64,000 bases of DNA from JADKIH01 sp031417555 (GCA_031417555.1 JANOVV010000070.1:26726-90725), one strand, 5' to 3'. Shown: positions 55,021 to 63,906, counted from the first letter of the stretch. Notes: a model not told the origin generated them from the sequence alone. Numbers and translations are program-made.

Positions 55021-55340
55021 AATAGAACACAGATGACACGGATTTAATCCGCGCTAATCCGTCTGATCCGTTTAATCCGTGTTCTATTGGAGGTGTGAGT
55101 AATTGCATTTGTTTTACGCAATCAAGAAAATCCTAAAAAAATTCCTTTCAAGGCTCAGACAGTTTTACAAACTCATTTAATAGAACACGGATGACACGGA
55201 TTGAACAGATTTACACAGATAAAATCCGTGCTAATCCGTCTGATCCGTTTAATCCGTGTTCTATTGTGGAAATGAGTAATTGCATTTGTTTTACGCAATC
55301 TAGAAAATCCTTCAATCCTTCCTTTCGAGGTTCAGACAAT
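55021..55340. repeat. Tandem pair of imperfect intergenic elements with internal inverted arms
   Basis: Copy 1 (55021-55162) and copy 2 (55179-55340) share the same plan. An arm AATAGAACAC(A/G)GATGACACGG comes first, then TCCGTCTGATCCGTTTAATC, a closing arm ATCCGTGTTCTATT that mirrors the first, then GAGTAATTGCATTTGTTTTA and a tail ending near TTCAGACA. Copy 2 carries an extra 19-20 bases in its palindromic half. A partial third tail (CCTTTCAAGATACAGACAAT) follows. Confidence 0.85.
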
Positions 55341-55370
55341 GTACGCCTTTCAAGATACAGACAATAAAAA

Positions 55371-55395
55371 AAACGCAGGCATTTAACCTGCGTTT
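55371..55395 (-). terminator. Rho-independent terminator of the SprB-repeat T9SS gene
   Basis: A 9-bp stem (AAACGCAGG with CCTGCGTTT) and seven-base loop is followed on the minus strand by a run of T. It lies 24 bases past the stop of the minus-strand gene at 55420. Confidence 0.85.
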
Positions 55396-55419
55396 AAACA
55401 AATAATAAACTGTATGGGC

Positions 55420-58020
55420 CTAATGTTTAATTATTCGCGTTGTATTAATTTCATTATCATATTCAATTCTCATAAGATAAATGCCGGCAGGAAATGTTTG
55501 CATATCTACTTTTTTACTGTAGCCGGTTTCTGATTTTTCTTTTGATTGAAATATTGTATTTCCTAAAATATCTGTCATTGTTAATGTAACTTCTGTTTCC
55601 GGTAGTCTATTTATCTGAATGTTTAATTCATCATCAGCCGGATTTGGAAAAATGTTGATGATAGAATTTATCTTCGAAGTATGTTTGCTATTGTTAAAAG
55701 CCCGGTTTACAAATGTTACTTTAATTGCATCGAATGTTTCACAGCCATACGTATTTGTTACCAATACTGAATAAGTTCCACTGATAGTTGTTAATATCGA
55801 TGAATTCGTTGAGCCATTGTTCCACAAATATGAATCGTATCCATTTCCTGCATTAATTAAATAAGGAATTCCTGCAGATGGCATCGTATCCCGACCTAAA
55901 TCAACGACCGGAGAAGGATGATCATACCCAATAGTTCCCTGAGCATAAGCACTGCATCCATTATAATCTTCAACACGCACTAAAAATGTTCCCGGCGACA
56001 TATGATTTGTTGTTGAAAATACATCTCCGTTAGGCCATTCATAATAATAAGGCGCTTCGCCGCCGGTTGCAACGACTGCCGCAAATCCGTCTTCCCCCGA
56101 TTCACAGGTCGCATTTATTGTGGAAGTGATTGTTGCTGTAATACCTGAAAGGTTTTGAACTATTCCTGACAGTGTCTGTGAACAACCGGTTCCAAGATCT
56201 GTCGCAACTACTGTATATAAACCTGTAACGAGTCCCGTAATAGTTGACGACGAATTGTTTCCCGGAATATCCGGTGTCCATCTGTATGAAAAATTTCCGC
56301 TGCCCCCTGTATGTGTAACAGTAGCACTTCCATTGTTGGCTGTACATGTTGCTCCATGTAATTCAAGAGCAAATGTTACAGGAATATTACTTTGAACATT
56401 GGTAGAAGCCGATGAAATGCAGCCGTGATCGTCTGTAACTTTTACCGTATAAATATTTGTTGAAAGTCCGGTTGCATTTTGAACGGTTTGCCCTCCCGGC
56501 GACCAGAGATAGCGATACGATGGTGTTCCACCGGTTACATTCGCTGCCGCACTTGCTAATCCTCCTCCGCAATCTGTATTCGACGGAGTTAAAGCAACTG
56601 TAAGTGGTGGCGGTTGTGTTATCGTGAAATATTTGGATCCCAAACAACCGTTTGCATCGGTAACGTTGAGATTATAATTTCCTGCCGACAAATGTGAAAC
56701 CGACTGCGTTGTAAGAATATTTCCATTCGGAAGTGTCCAGATATATTGAAAAGGAGGAATGCCCGAAACAATTGCTGCCGCTGATCCATTGTGTGATCCA
56801 TAACATTGAATACCCGGGGTTGCTGTCAGCTGAACACTCAGATTCGAAACTAATATTGAATATGAATAAGTCTGAATGCCATTGGAAGGACAAGCATTAT
56901 CTCTAACCGTAACTGAAAATGTATAAGGTTGCGCCCGGGCTTGCGATGGAGTGGGAGTCCAGCAAAAGTGCCCAACAGGATGTGAAGAAGATGTAGACGT
57001 AAATGTTGCTCCGGGAATACTGTTATTCCATGTCAATGTTAAATTCTGATTTTGATCCGCATCATTTGATAAAACATCAAAACATATTTGCCCGCCGACA
57101 CATTTTGAAGTTGCAAACTTATTACTGCCGTTCATTCCGGTGAGATTTGGTAAAGTGTTTGAACATGAAACGATATAGAGTTGCATATCGCGCATTACAC
57201 TTCCTATTATTTTTCCATTTCTGTATTCCTGTATCAGAACAGCGACGGCGGCAATATCCTGGTGAATGGGATTCATAGTTATATCACCGTTAATTGAATT
57301 AATGCTCACCGGCGGCGATGAAGCAATCGGATTTGCCACCGAATATCCTGTTTTATAGAAAAGATTACTGTTACTATTTTTTCGCGGAGCTATAAATGAA
57401 TAAACCAAAGAATCTCCATCAGCATCAATTACACCTTGATTGAAATTATTTGTTTGTCCGATGCATTCAAAGGCTATCGGCGCATTCGAAAAAGTCGGAG
57501 AATTGTTGTCGTTAGTTGTATTATTTAGAAACGCCTCTACATAAAGCGCATTGGCATCAGGATTTATTATTGTTGTTATCGATGCGTTACGGTTGGCGAC
57601 CATTGTATAAAATTGCCAGTCTGCGCAACGGAAAGGTAATGTAACGATTTGTGTATATTTCCATTGCTGAATTCCGACAACCGAACCGCCGTTGCATGTT
57701 GAAACTGCAGTTGAACAGGTACGTGTTATTTCAACACCGGTTCCCGGAACACGATTCATTAATACTGTGTCAATATAATTACATAGATAAGAGGATATAT
57801 AAAGCGCTTGTTTTTGCGGAGCATCTATTCCATTACAGTCACGGTAAAAAGTGAATGTTATTTGATACTGATTATTTCCAAGCGATTGATAAGTAAGGTC
57901 GGCTCCGGTAGCATGTGTCGCTTGTACTTGTTTTATGCCTGTTATAGAAATTATTAAAAGGATTAAAACCGCCCTTGTATTAAGTAGTTTAAATAATGAA
58001 GGAGAAGTAATTTTCAACAT
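55420..58020 (-). CDS. Large secreted protein with SprB repeats and T9SS sorting domain
   Basis: An 866-residue protein with a signal peptide (about 10-33, ending QVQATH). An N-terminal region (about 35-400) is common in Bacteroidota surface proteins (ATGADLTYQSLGNNQYQITFTFYRDCNG). About four SprB-type repeats follow (about 400-700), each with C.G..NGSA, a G-T-P-x-Y-x-W strand and YTVKVTDDHGC. The C-terminal roughly 80 residues (INIFPNPADDELNIQINRL to GIYLMRIEYDNE) are a T9SS sorting domain. SprB is the mobile gliding adhesin of Flavobacterium; this protein is far smaller and shares only the repeat type. It may act as a surface adhesin. It has its own terminator. Confidence 0.9.
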   Translation of the reverse strand: MLKITSPSLFKLLNTRAVLILLIISITGIKQVQATHATGADLTYQSLGNNQYQITFTFYRDCNGIDAPQKQALYISSYLCNYIDTVLMNRVPGTGVEITRTCSTAVSTCNGGSVVGIQQWKYTQIVTLPFRCADWQFYTMVANRNASITTIINPDANALYVEAFLNNTTNDNNSPTFSNAPIAFECIGQTNNFNQGVIDADGDSLVYSFIAPRKNSNSNLFYKTGYSVANPIASSPPVSINSINGDITMNPIHQDIAAVAVLIQEYRNGKIIGSVMRDMQLYIVSCSNTLPNLTGMNGSNKFATSKCVGGQICFDVLSNDADQNQNLTLTWNNSIPGATFTSTSSSHPVGHFCWTPTPSQARAQPYTFSVTVRDNACPSNGIQTYSYSILVSNLSVQLTATPGIQCYGSHNGSAAAIVSGIPPFQYIWTLPNGNILTTQSVSHLSAGNYNLNVTDANGCLGSKYFTITQPPPLTVALTPSNTDCGGGLASAAANVTGGTPSYRYLWSPGGQTVQNATGLSTNIYTVKVTDDHGCISSASTNVQSNIPVTFALELHGATCTANNGSATVTHTGGSGNFSYRWTPDIPGNNSSSTITGLVTGLYTVVATDLGTGCSQTLSGIVQNLSGITATITSTINATCESGEDGFAAVVATGGEAPYYYEWPNGDVFSTTNHMSPGTFLVRVEDYNGCSAYAQGTIGYDHPSPVVDLGRDTMPSAGIPYLINAGNGYDSYLWNNGSTNSSILTTISGTYSVLVTNTYGCETFDAIKVTFVNRAFNNSKHTSKINSIINIFPNPADDELNIQINRLPETEVTLTMTDILGNTIFQSKEKSETGYSKKVDMQTFPAGIYLMRIEYDNEINTTRIIKH

Positions 58021-58289
58021 AATTATCTGAATTATTTAAGCGGCAATCTTTATCGAGCAGATAAAAATAGGGGCCAACTCCTGTTATGTTGAATTACTTA
58101 TGTAAAAAGCAGCTTTAAGATGGCCGGATTAGCTCTTTTAGAAGTGAATCTTCAATTAATCTCAACAAACGGTAATTAAAAACAATCAATTTTTGAAAAT
58201 TTTAATTAACAATTTGAAAGAAAAAATACTGAAATAATACATTCCAAAGTTTTAAACCATGGGTTTCTTTATAGAATAGACTTACCGGG

Positions 58290-58574
58290 TCAGACAATTG
58301 TCAAACTCCACGCCTCAGCAGGAACTAAGAAAAATGTTTTTGTTTTTTTCCATACCGATTCAAAAAGATCAGAGTGTCGGTATAATTCTATATCTGCTTC
58401 TGAATTCCAAATAGAATAGGTGAAAAAAATATTCTTATTATTAATATCCTGCAAAAGTTCAAGTTTTTGACACCCCGGGAAAGTTTTTATTTTTTCTTCA
58501 ACGGAATAAAAAAGTTCGAGAAAATCCTCTACATGCAAAGACTGAAATGTCAATTTAACTTGCCGTACTATCAT
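58290..58574 (-). CDS. Antibiotic biosynthesis monooxygenase (ABM)-domain protein
   Basis: A 94-residue single-domain protein with the ferredoxin-like ABM pattern: EDFLELFYSVEEKIKTFPGCQKLELLQDINNKN, then FFTYSIWNSEADIELYRHSDLFESVWKK. Members include quinol monooxygenases and heme-degrading enzymes, but many are uncharacterised, so no reaction is assigned. Its start overlaps the end of the SAM hydroxide adenosyltransferase gene by 20 bases, so the two are cotranscribed. Confidence 0.8.
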   Translation of the reverse strand: MIVRQVKLTFQSLHVEDFLELFYSVEEKIKTFPGCQKLELLQDINNKNIFFTYSIWNSEADIELYRHSDLFESVWKKTKTFFLVPAEAWSLTIV

Positions 58575-59349
58575 GAAACTCTATTCGGATTGGATCCATA
58601 AGCTTTAAACCTAACAATTTACTGGCTGATTCTTTATTCAGTGCGATTTCGAGAAAACCGTCCTGGTTAAACAATGCTAATATTTCACCTACATCAACAT
58701 CTTCATACGTTAAACTTATTTTGGGAACATCATAAACTGACTTTCGCAATTGAATAAGAAATTTCCTTTCGCGTTTTTCTTTATCAAATAAATCTTTCGT
58801 AACATTTACAACTGCATTGCCAAAAGCATCAATGAAAATAATCGTGCCTCGGATAGTTTCCGCATCTACTGTCGGTTGTGCGAAATAACTTTCCTGAATA
58901 ATTGTTTCTTCTTTTCCTAATTTATTTAGCGCTGTTCCATCAGCCAGCTTTTTTATCGTTTCCATCAGCGCCAGGCAATGATCTTTTCTGCCTCCATGTC
59001 CTTCAATGGGCAGGCGAATAATTTCTTTTTCGTTACTTCCAATTATTAAAGTAAAAATTCCATTATCCTCACCGATAAGATAGTGTCCATTCACTTTAAT
59101 AATTACAAAAGGGTTTATTGAAGAGCAGTTTTCATTACCTGTCAAACCAATAAAATGAATCGTGCCTTTTGGAAATTTCTGAAATGAATTCTGAATTATG
59201 TATGCTGCCTGCATGGTATTGAATTTCTCCACCTCATGCGAAATATCTATAATTTGAAGAGTGGGTGACATAGAAAGAATCTCTCCTTTAAATGAGGCAA
59301 GATAATGGTCACGCAATCCCCAGTCTGTTGTCAGTGTTAAAATTGGCAT
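58555..59349 (-). CDS. SAM hydroxide adenosyltransferase (DUF62 family)
   Basis: A 264-residue protein of the family that includes SAM-dependent fluorinase and chlorinase and the more widespread enzyme converting S-adenosylmethionine and water to adenosine and methionine. LTTDWGLRDHYLASFKGEI (about 6-24) has the conserved Asp, and INPFVIIKVNGHYLIGEDNG and IIFIDAFGNAVVNVTK are family blocks. The housekeeping-type hydrolase is favoured over halogenases because no halogenation genes are nearby. A TACTTTTG box lies 50 bases upstream. It overlaps the ABM gene. Confidence 0.88.
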   Translation of the reverse strand: MPILTLTTDWGLRDHYLASFKGEILSMSPTLQIIDISHEVEKFNTMQAAYIIQNSFQKFPKGTIHFIGLTGNENCSSINPFVIIKVNGHYLIGEDNGIFTLIIGSNEKEIIRLPIEGHGGRKDHCLALMETIKKLADGTALNKLGKEETIIQESYFAQPTVDAETIRGTIIFIDAFGNAVVNVTKDLFDKEKRERKFLIQLRKSVYDVPKISLTYEDVDVGEILALFNQDGFLEIALNKESASKLLGLKLMDPIRIEFHDSTAS

Positions 59350-59398
59350 ATTCGGAAAGGATGCTGATGATGTTGATAACTTATATTGTGGCGAAAGC

Positions 59399-59406
59399 CA
59401 AAAGTA
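59399..59406 (-). promoter_or_regulatory. Putative minus-7 promoter box for the DUF62-ABM gene pair
   Basis: On the minus strand this reads TACTTTTG, a full match to TAnnTTTG, 50-57 bases upstream of the DUF62 ATG and in the spacer to the divergent phoH. No strong minus-33 box is seen. Confidence 0.35.
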
Positions 59407-59509
59407 ACGAGATTTAATTAGTATTGAAACGAAATATGAAGGAAAGATATATCATCTTTTCATATGCATTTGATTTTTATTAATTAATTTTTAACCTAAA
59501 AATAAAGCC

Positions 59510-60448
59510 TTGAGTGAAGTAATTATTCCAATCGACACCTTTAACCCTGTTGAGTTTTTTGGTGTTAACGATGCAAACCTAGAAGTTATCCGAAAAAGTT
59601 TTCCTGAATTAAAGCTTGTCGCCCGTGGAAATGAAATAAAAGTCATCGGTGATGAAAAGAATATTCACATTTTCAGTGAGAAAATAAACCGCCTGATTCA
59701 ACATTATCAGAAATTTGGAAGCCTTACACCCGACAATGTAGAACATTTTCTTGCCGACAAAAACGGAAGAGATTCTACGCCACAGGTTCCGACAGGAGAT
59801 GTATTGGTGTTTGGCCAAAACGGTATCATGGTCCGCGCCAAGACTCCCAATCAGAAAAAACTTGTTGAGAGTTCAGAAAAAAATGATGTCATTTTTGCCA
59901 TAGGACCCGCCGGAACCGGTAAAACATATACGGCAGTGGCTCTTGCAGTACGTGCTTTGAAAAATCGTGAAATCAAGCGAATTGTTTTAACACGTCCGGC
60001 TGTGGAAGCCGGTGAAAATCTGGGCTTTCTGCCCGGTGACCTAAAGGAAAAGATTGATCCTTATTTACGTCCGCTTTACGATGCACTCTTTGATATGATT
60101 CAAGGAGAAAAAGTAAAAAGTTATATTGAAAGCGGTGTAATTGAAGTGGCTCCTCTGGCTTTCATGAGAGGCCGTACATTGGATAATGCTTTTGTTATTC
60201 TTGATGAAGCACAGAATGCTACCGAAAACCAGCTTAAAATGTTCCTTACCCGAATGGGGCCTTCAGCGAAATTTATTGTGACAGGTGATGTTACCCAGAT
60301 CGACCTTCCCCGCAATCAACCTTCCGGCCTTGTTCAGGCAATTAAGATACTTAGTAATATTAAGGGTATTGATTTTATTTATCTGGATACTCAAGATGTC
60401 GTTAGACATAGGCTTGTGAAGGAAATAATAGACGCATACAACAAATAA
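59510..60448 (+). CDS. phoH: PhoH-family ATPase
   Basis: A 312-residue protein with a P-loop ATPase domain of PhoH type: Walker A GPAGTGKT (132-139), VLTRPAVEAGENLGFLPGDLKEKIDPYLRPLYDAL (about 158-192) and Walker B FVILDEAQNAT. PhoH2-like proteins are linked to RNA metabolism; the stand-alone bacterial form is of uncertain exact function. The start is TTG at 59510, which places SEVIIPIDTFNP at the N-terminus; no upstream ATG in frame was found. It is divergent from DUF62 and followed by a repeat and purC. Confidence 0.93.
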   Translation: MSEVIIPIDTFNPVEFFGVNDANLEVIRKSFPELKLVARGNEIKVIGDEKNIHIFSEKINRLIQHYQKFGSLTPDNVEHFLADKNGRDSTPQVPTGDVLVFGQNGIMVRAKTPNQKKLVESSEKNDVIFAIGPAGTGKTYTAVALAVRALKNREIKRIVLTRPAVEAGENLGFLPGDLKEKIDPYLRPLYDALFDMIQGEKVKSYIESGVIEVAPLAFMRGRTLDNAFVILDEAQNATENQLKMFLTRMGPSAKFIVTGDVTQIDLPRNQPSGLVQAIKILSNIKGIDFIYLDTQDVVRHRLVKEIIDAYNK

Positions 60449-60451
60449 TTT

Positions 60452-60541
60452 ATTGAAGATTAAGATTGAAAATTGAAGATTAATTAATTTATTACTATTA
60501 AATATCCAATTTTAAATTAATCTTGAATCTTCAATTTTTAA
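60452..60541. repeat. Imperfect inverted repeat built from TTGAAGATT words
   Basis: The left part (60452-60485) reads ATTGAAGATTAAGATTGAAA and onward. The right part (60510-60541) carries the reverse-complement words AATCTTGAATCTTCAATTTT. The arms match over about 13 contiguous bases with further imperfect pairing. It fills nearly the whole spacer between phoH and purC and may act as a hairpin. Confidence 0.6.
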
Positions 60542-60548
60542 TAATCCA

Positions 60549-61502
60549 ATGAACATTCTTTCCGAGACTCACTTCAATCTCCCCGGCCAGACAAATTTTT
60601 ACAAGGGAAAGGTAAGAGATGTGTATACTATTGGTAATTTGTTGATCATGGTTGTAACGGATCGGATTTCTGCTTTTGATGTTGTACTTCCGCGGGCAAT
60701 TCCTTTTAAAGGTCAGGTATTAAACCAGATTGCCTATCGAATGTTAAAAGCAACAGAAGACATTGTTCCAAATTGGTTAATGGATGTGCCAGATCCGAAT
60801 GTTTCAATCGGCAGACGATGCACTCCTTTCAAAGTTGAAATGGTCGTTCGGGGATATTTAACCGGTCATGCCTGGAGAGAATACTCCGCTGGAAGAAAAA
60901 ATGTTTGTGGCGTGTTATTGCCTGACGGACTAAAAGAAAATGATCGTTTTACTAAACCGATAATAACTCCGACAACTAAAGAAGGGGAAGGGCATGATTT
61001 AGATATATCGAGAGAAGAAATAATCAGAAAAAATATTGTGAGTGAGTCGGATTATTCGATGCTTGAAAATTTTACCTTGAAATTGTATGAGCGAGGCACA
61101 GAGCTGGCAAAGCGGCGAGGGTTGATATTGGTTGATACGAAATATGAATTTGGAAAAGCGGATGGAAAAATATTTCTGATCGATGAAATCCATACACCGG
61201 ATTCATCACGTTATTTTTACAGTGATCGATATGAAGAAAATCAATTAGCAGGAAAACAACAAAAACAATTATCAAAGGAATTTGTCCGGCAATGGCTTAT
61301 TGAAAATGGTTTTCAGGGAAAAGAAGGACAGAAAATTCCTGAAATGAAAGATGAATGGGTGAATGAGATTTCTAAACGATATATTGAACTTTTCGAAAAA
61401 CTTATCGGTGAAAAATTTGTTTCGGATCAATCCGGAAATGTGCTTTTGCGGGTAGAGAAGAATATTTTGAAGTCACTTGAAAAAATGAAGATTGAAAAAT
61501 GA
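60549..61502 (+). CDS. purC: Phosphoribosylaminoimidazole-succinocarboxamide synthase
   Basis: PurC adds aspartate to CAIR in de novo purine synthesis. At 317 residues it is the longer, single-domain form found in Bacteroidota and yeast. YKGKVRDVYTIGNLLIMVVTDRISAFDVVLP (about 18-48), MVVRGYLTGHAWREY, TPTTKEGEGHDLDIS and LILVDTKYEFGKADGKIFLIDEIHTPDSSRYF are diagnostic. It starts just after an inverted repeat. Confidence 0.97.
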   Translation: MNILSETHFNLPGQTNFYKGKVRDVYTIGNLLIMVVTDRISAFDVVLPRAIPFKGQVLNQIAYRMLKATEDIVPNWLMDVPDPNVSIGRRCTPFKVEMVVRGYLTGHAWREYSAGRKNVCGVLLPDGLKENDRFTKPIITPTTKEGEGHDLDISREEIIRKNIVSESDYSMLENFTLKLYERGTELAKRRGLILVDTKYEFGKADGKIFLIDEIHTPDSSRYFYSDRYEENQLAGKQQKQLSKEFVRQWLIENGFQGKEGQKIPEMKDEWVNEISKRYIELFEKLIGEKFVSDQSGNVLLRVEKNILKSLEKMKIEK

Positions 61503-61645
61503 AGATGAATTATTTCATTTTATTGATAGCAAAATCGTTTTTCTTAAGTTTTTCCAATGATTTCCCAGATGAAATATAATTCTTATACTTGTATATAATT
61601 TTTTTTACAAATTTTATATTTCCAAACAATTAAAACCTAAACAAA

Positions 61646-62233
61646 GTGAAAAATCAACTGTCTTTTAAGAAAATAATTATTTTTAATTTTTTACTATTAA
61701 TGTTATTCTCTTTAAAAAGTTTCTCTCAAGAGGAAAATTATAATTGTTACATTAAGAACATAAAAAATATTAACGAAAAAACAATTGAGTTTGATGTATT
61801 TCTTGAATGGACAGGAACGAGTAGTCAGAAGTTTACTTTTTTTCAGGCGGGCATTAATTTTAACTATGATGTTATGGCCGGTGGAGGTGTAATCACCGGA
61901 ATACACAAACCGGGTTCTGCTGATCCTTCATTACCAAATGCACAACAAAAATTAAACTGGAGTATTAATCAATCCAGTAAACAGATCCGTTTGAAAACTA
62001 GTATTGCAATGGATTCTGTTGCTGTATCAATTCCGCCGCCTCCCGGATTTAGATTAGGAACTTTTGTAATGACGAATACCGTTCCGTTTTCAAAATCATC
62101 TAAACCTGATTTTAGCTGGTCATTTGCTCCGGGAAGCAGCACTATGACTAAAACAATGGTAACTGTGTATTTAAATGGTACGAAAGCTCCAAAGGATATT
62201 ACTAATCCTAAAAATCATTTAGTAAAAGAATAA
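61646..62233 (+). CDS. Small secreted protein of unknown function
   Basis: A 195-residue product from a GTG start at 61646, with a signal peptide (about 1-28, SLKSFSQEE). The rest is a single beta-type domain (about 30-180, with YIKNIKNINEKTIEFDVFLEWTG and FFQAGINFNYD). This kind of module often forms the N-terminal domain of larger T9SS proteins. Here no sorting domain follows; the chain ends soon after VYLNGTKAPKDITNP. It is either a stand-alone module or a protein that has lost its C-terminus. Confidence 0.65.
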   Translation: MKNQLSFKKIIIFNFLLLMLFSLKSFSQEENYNCYIKNIKNINEKTIEFDVFLEWTGTSSQKFTFFQAGINFNYDVMAGGGVITGIHKPGSADPSLPNAQQKLNWSINQSSKQIRLKTSIAMDSVAVSIPPPPGFRLGTFVMTNTVPFSKSSKPDFSWSFAPGSSTMTKTMVTVYLNGTKAPKDITNPKNHLVKE

Positions 62234-62303
62234 TTTCTGTCTTATTCTTTTAATTGAAAAAAATGTGCGAATACTATTTATTTGTATAGGACTTTTTAAA
62301 TGA

Positions 62304-63671
62304 TTATTTTAAATTTTTAATCAATTCTTGAAAATCATTTCTGCTCTTTAATTCAAAAAGATCTTTTTCATTCTCTATTTTACTTCTATCATCTAGTCCT
62401 AACTTTACAGCCTCTTGCAAAAAATATATTGCCGAATCCTGCATTCCGTTTTTTGAATAAAGACAAGCTGCTAAAAAGGGTTGCTCGGAATTTTCAGGAT
62501 CAGCGAGTTTGTATATTTTTAATGCTTTTAAAGCAAAAGCAGAATTATTGACTGCGACCGATTTGGAAGAATAAGACCACGCTGCCAGTGAAATATATCC
62601 AAGTAAACGCTGATTACTTTCATTATTTTTATCGGCATTGAGTATTTGAATTTGATTATTCCACCAGAGTTCATCTTTATTTTCAAAAGCACCGGCAAAT
62701 TCTATCTTTCTGTGATCTTCATTGTCAAGTATCTTGTCTTGATTTTTTTTCGCTTGTTTAAATTGACTTGAATTAATAAAAGCACTCAGCTTTTTTTGAT
62801 ATTCACTTACTGATACAATCCCTTTCAACATTTCAATTTCTTCCTGAAGGAGAATTGCCCTGAATAAAATATTTTTTTCATAAGCAATAGCTATTTCAAT
62901 CAACTTTTTGTATCCATCAATAATATTTTCATTTTTTTCGATAGTTTTATTTCGCATAGATGTAAAAATGTTCCAGTAAAAGGCATGTTCAAAGATCGAT
63001 GTATCCGGCCATTCATGTTTGCCATTCCATTCAACCAATGTATGTGATATGCCGGATTTATCTATCGATTGATTGTAATTTCTAACTTCAGTATAGTTCA
63101 TATCGTGCCGTCCTGCAATGGCTAGCAATGGGATATTTATTTGAATTGTTCCGGGAGGGAATGCCGCTCCGCAATAAATTCCACTGCTAAACCCTGAAAT
63201 CGTATTTGCAGCAACCAAAGCAACTTTCGCTCCTCCTGAAAATCCTGCAACAGAAATTTGTTCTTTGTAGCAGGGCAATGTAGTTGATGCTTCGTTTAAT
63301 AAATCACCCGCGAATTTTATGCATTGTTCTATATTCATCCCATTCTTAGAATCATTAGAACCTATCAATAAAAATTGAAATTTATCTGCCAGACTTTTAT
63401 ATTTCTCTAAAGGAAATCTGCCATGGCCATGTGGATCAATGAAAATGATAGCAGGATATTTTTCTTTTTCATTATAATTCAAAGGAAAGTAAACAGAATA
63501 GGAGGAGTTACTTTTTGAAATCCTGTCATAAATTCTCCCTGCTTCATTTATTGGCGCAATTACTTCTATTGGCTTGCTAATATTTTCTGTTGGTTTGTTT
63601 TCTTTTGTTGTACATGATATTAAATGTAAACACAACAAAAGCACTCCAATATTTAAATCTCTAATTTTCAT
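62304..63671 (-). CDS. Lipoprotein with alpha/beta-hydrolase domain and C-terminal TPR-like region
   Basis: From ATG 63671 the product has 455 residues and a lipoprotein signal (LLLCLHLISC, Cys20). An upstream ATG at 63716 would add 15 residues read from the CACAAAG inverted repeat and is not favoured. The hydrolase domain (about 45-250) has GFSGG (143-147) as nucleophile elbow and IFIDPHGHGRFPL as a strand. A possible acid/His pair lies in GRHDMNYTEV and NGKHEWPD. TPR-type helices follow (about 270-450, AACLYSKNGMQDSAIYFLQEAVKLG). It is a predicted esterase-like outer-membrane lipoprotein; substrate unknown. Confidence 0.75.
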   Translation of the reverse strand: MKIRDLNIGVLLLCLHLISCTTKENKPTENISKPIEVIAPINEAGRIYDRISKSNSSYSVYFPLNYNEKEKYPAIIFIDPHGHGRFPLEKYKSLADKFQFLLIGSNDSKNGMNIEQCIKFAGDLLNEASTTLPCYKEQISVAGFSGGAKVALVAANTISGFSSGIYCGAAFPPGTIQINIPLLAIAGRHDMNYTEVRNYNQSIDKSGISHTLVEWNGKHEWPDTSIFEHAFYWNIFTSMRNKTIEKNENIIDGYKKLIEIAIAYEKNILFRAILLQEEIEMLKGIVSVSEYQKKLSAFINSSQFKQAKKNQDKILDNEDHRKIEFAGAFENKDELWWNNQIQILNADKNNESNQRLLGYISLAAWSYSSKSVAVNNSAFALKALKIYKLADPENSEQPFLAACLYSKNGMQDSAIYFLQEAVKLGLDDRSKIENEKDLFELKSRNDFQELIKNLK

Positions 63672-63680
63672 TTTCCTATT

Positions 63681-63785
63681 TTTCTTTGTGGATCTTTGTG
63701 TTGCCTTTGTGTTCATTGTGGTTAAATCCGACGCAACTTATTAACCACAAAGGTCACAAAGGCAACACAAAGATTCACAAAGAAA
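63681..63785. repeat. Near-perfect long inverted repeat of CACAAAG words
   Basis: Two 45-base arms (63681-63725 and 63741-63785) are reverse complements at 41 of 45 positions, separated by 15 bases. The arms are built from words such as TTTCTTTGTG, ATCTTTGTGTTGCCTTTGTG and TTGTGGTTAA. It lies just upstream of the lipoprotein hydrolase gene. Repeats of this vocabulary are widespread in environmental genomes. Confidence 0.9.
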
Positions 63786-63906
63786 GGTTTTTGTTAATGT
63801 TGTTTTTGAAGCCAGACTTAGAAATAGTTTTGCAATTTAGTTTAATAAAATTATTCCCATATTCGAAGCAATTTAATATTAATTTTGGAAACAATAATTT
63901 TCTGAT

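Larger units (their letters stand above)
54877..55419. other. Repeat-rich intergenic region between gldF and the SprB-repeat gene
   Basis: About 540 bases without a credible gene. It contains two tandem imperfect copies of an intergenic element (55021-55162 and 55179-55340) and a terminator hairpin near 55371. The part next to gldF (54877-55020) holds only A/T-rich sequence, presumably the gldF promoter. Confidence 0.8.

Noticed and set aside
55021..55340. CRISPR array
   Set aside because: Only two long imperfect copies with internal palindromes are present, with no short uniform repeats or spacers and no cas genes nearby.
58555..59349. Fluorinase or chlorinase activity for the DUF62 protein
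   Set aside because: The family is mostly SAM hydrolase-type, and no halometabolite pathway genes are present in the neighbourhood.
63672..63716. N-terminal extension of the lipoprotein hydrolase to the ATG at 63716
   Set aside because: The extension is read from the CACAAAG inverted repeat and hides an otherwise clean lipoprotein signal beginning at 63671.
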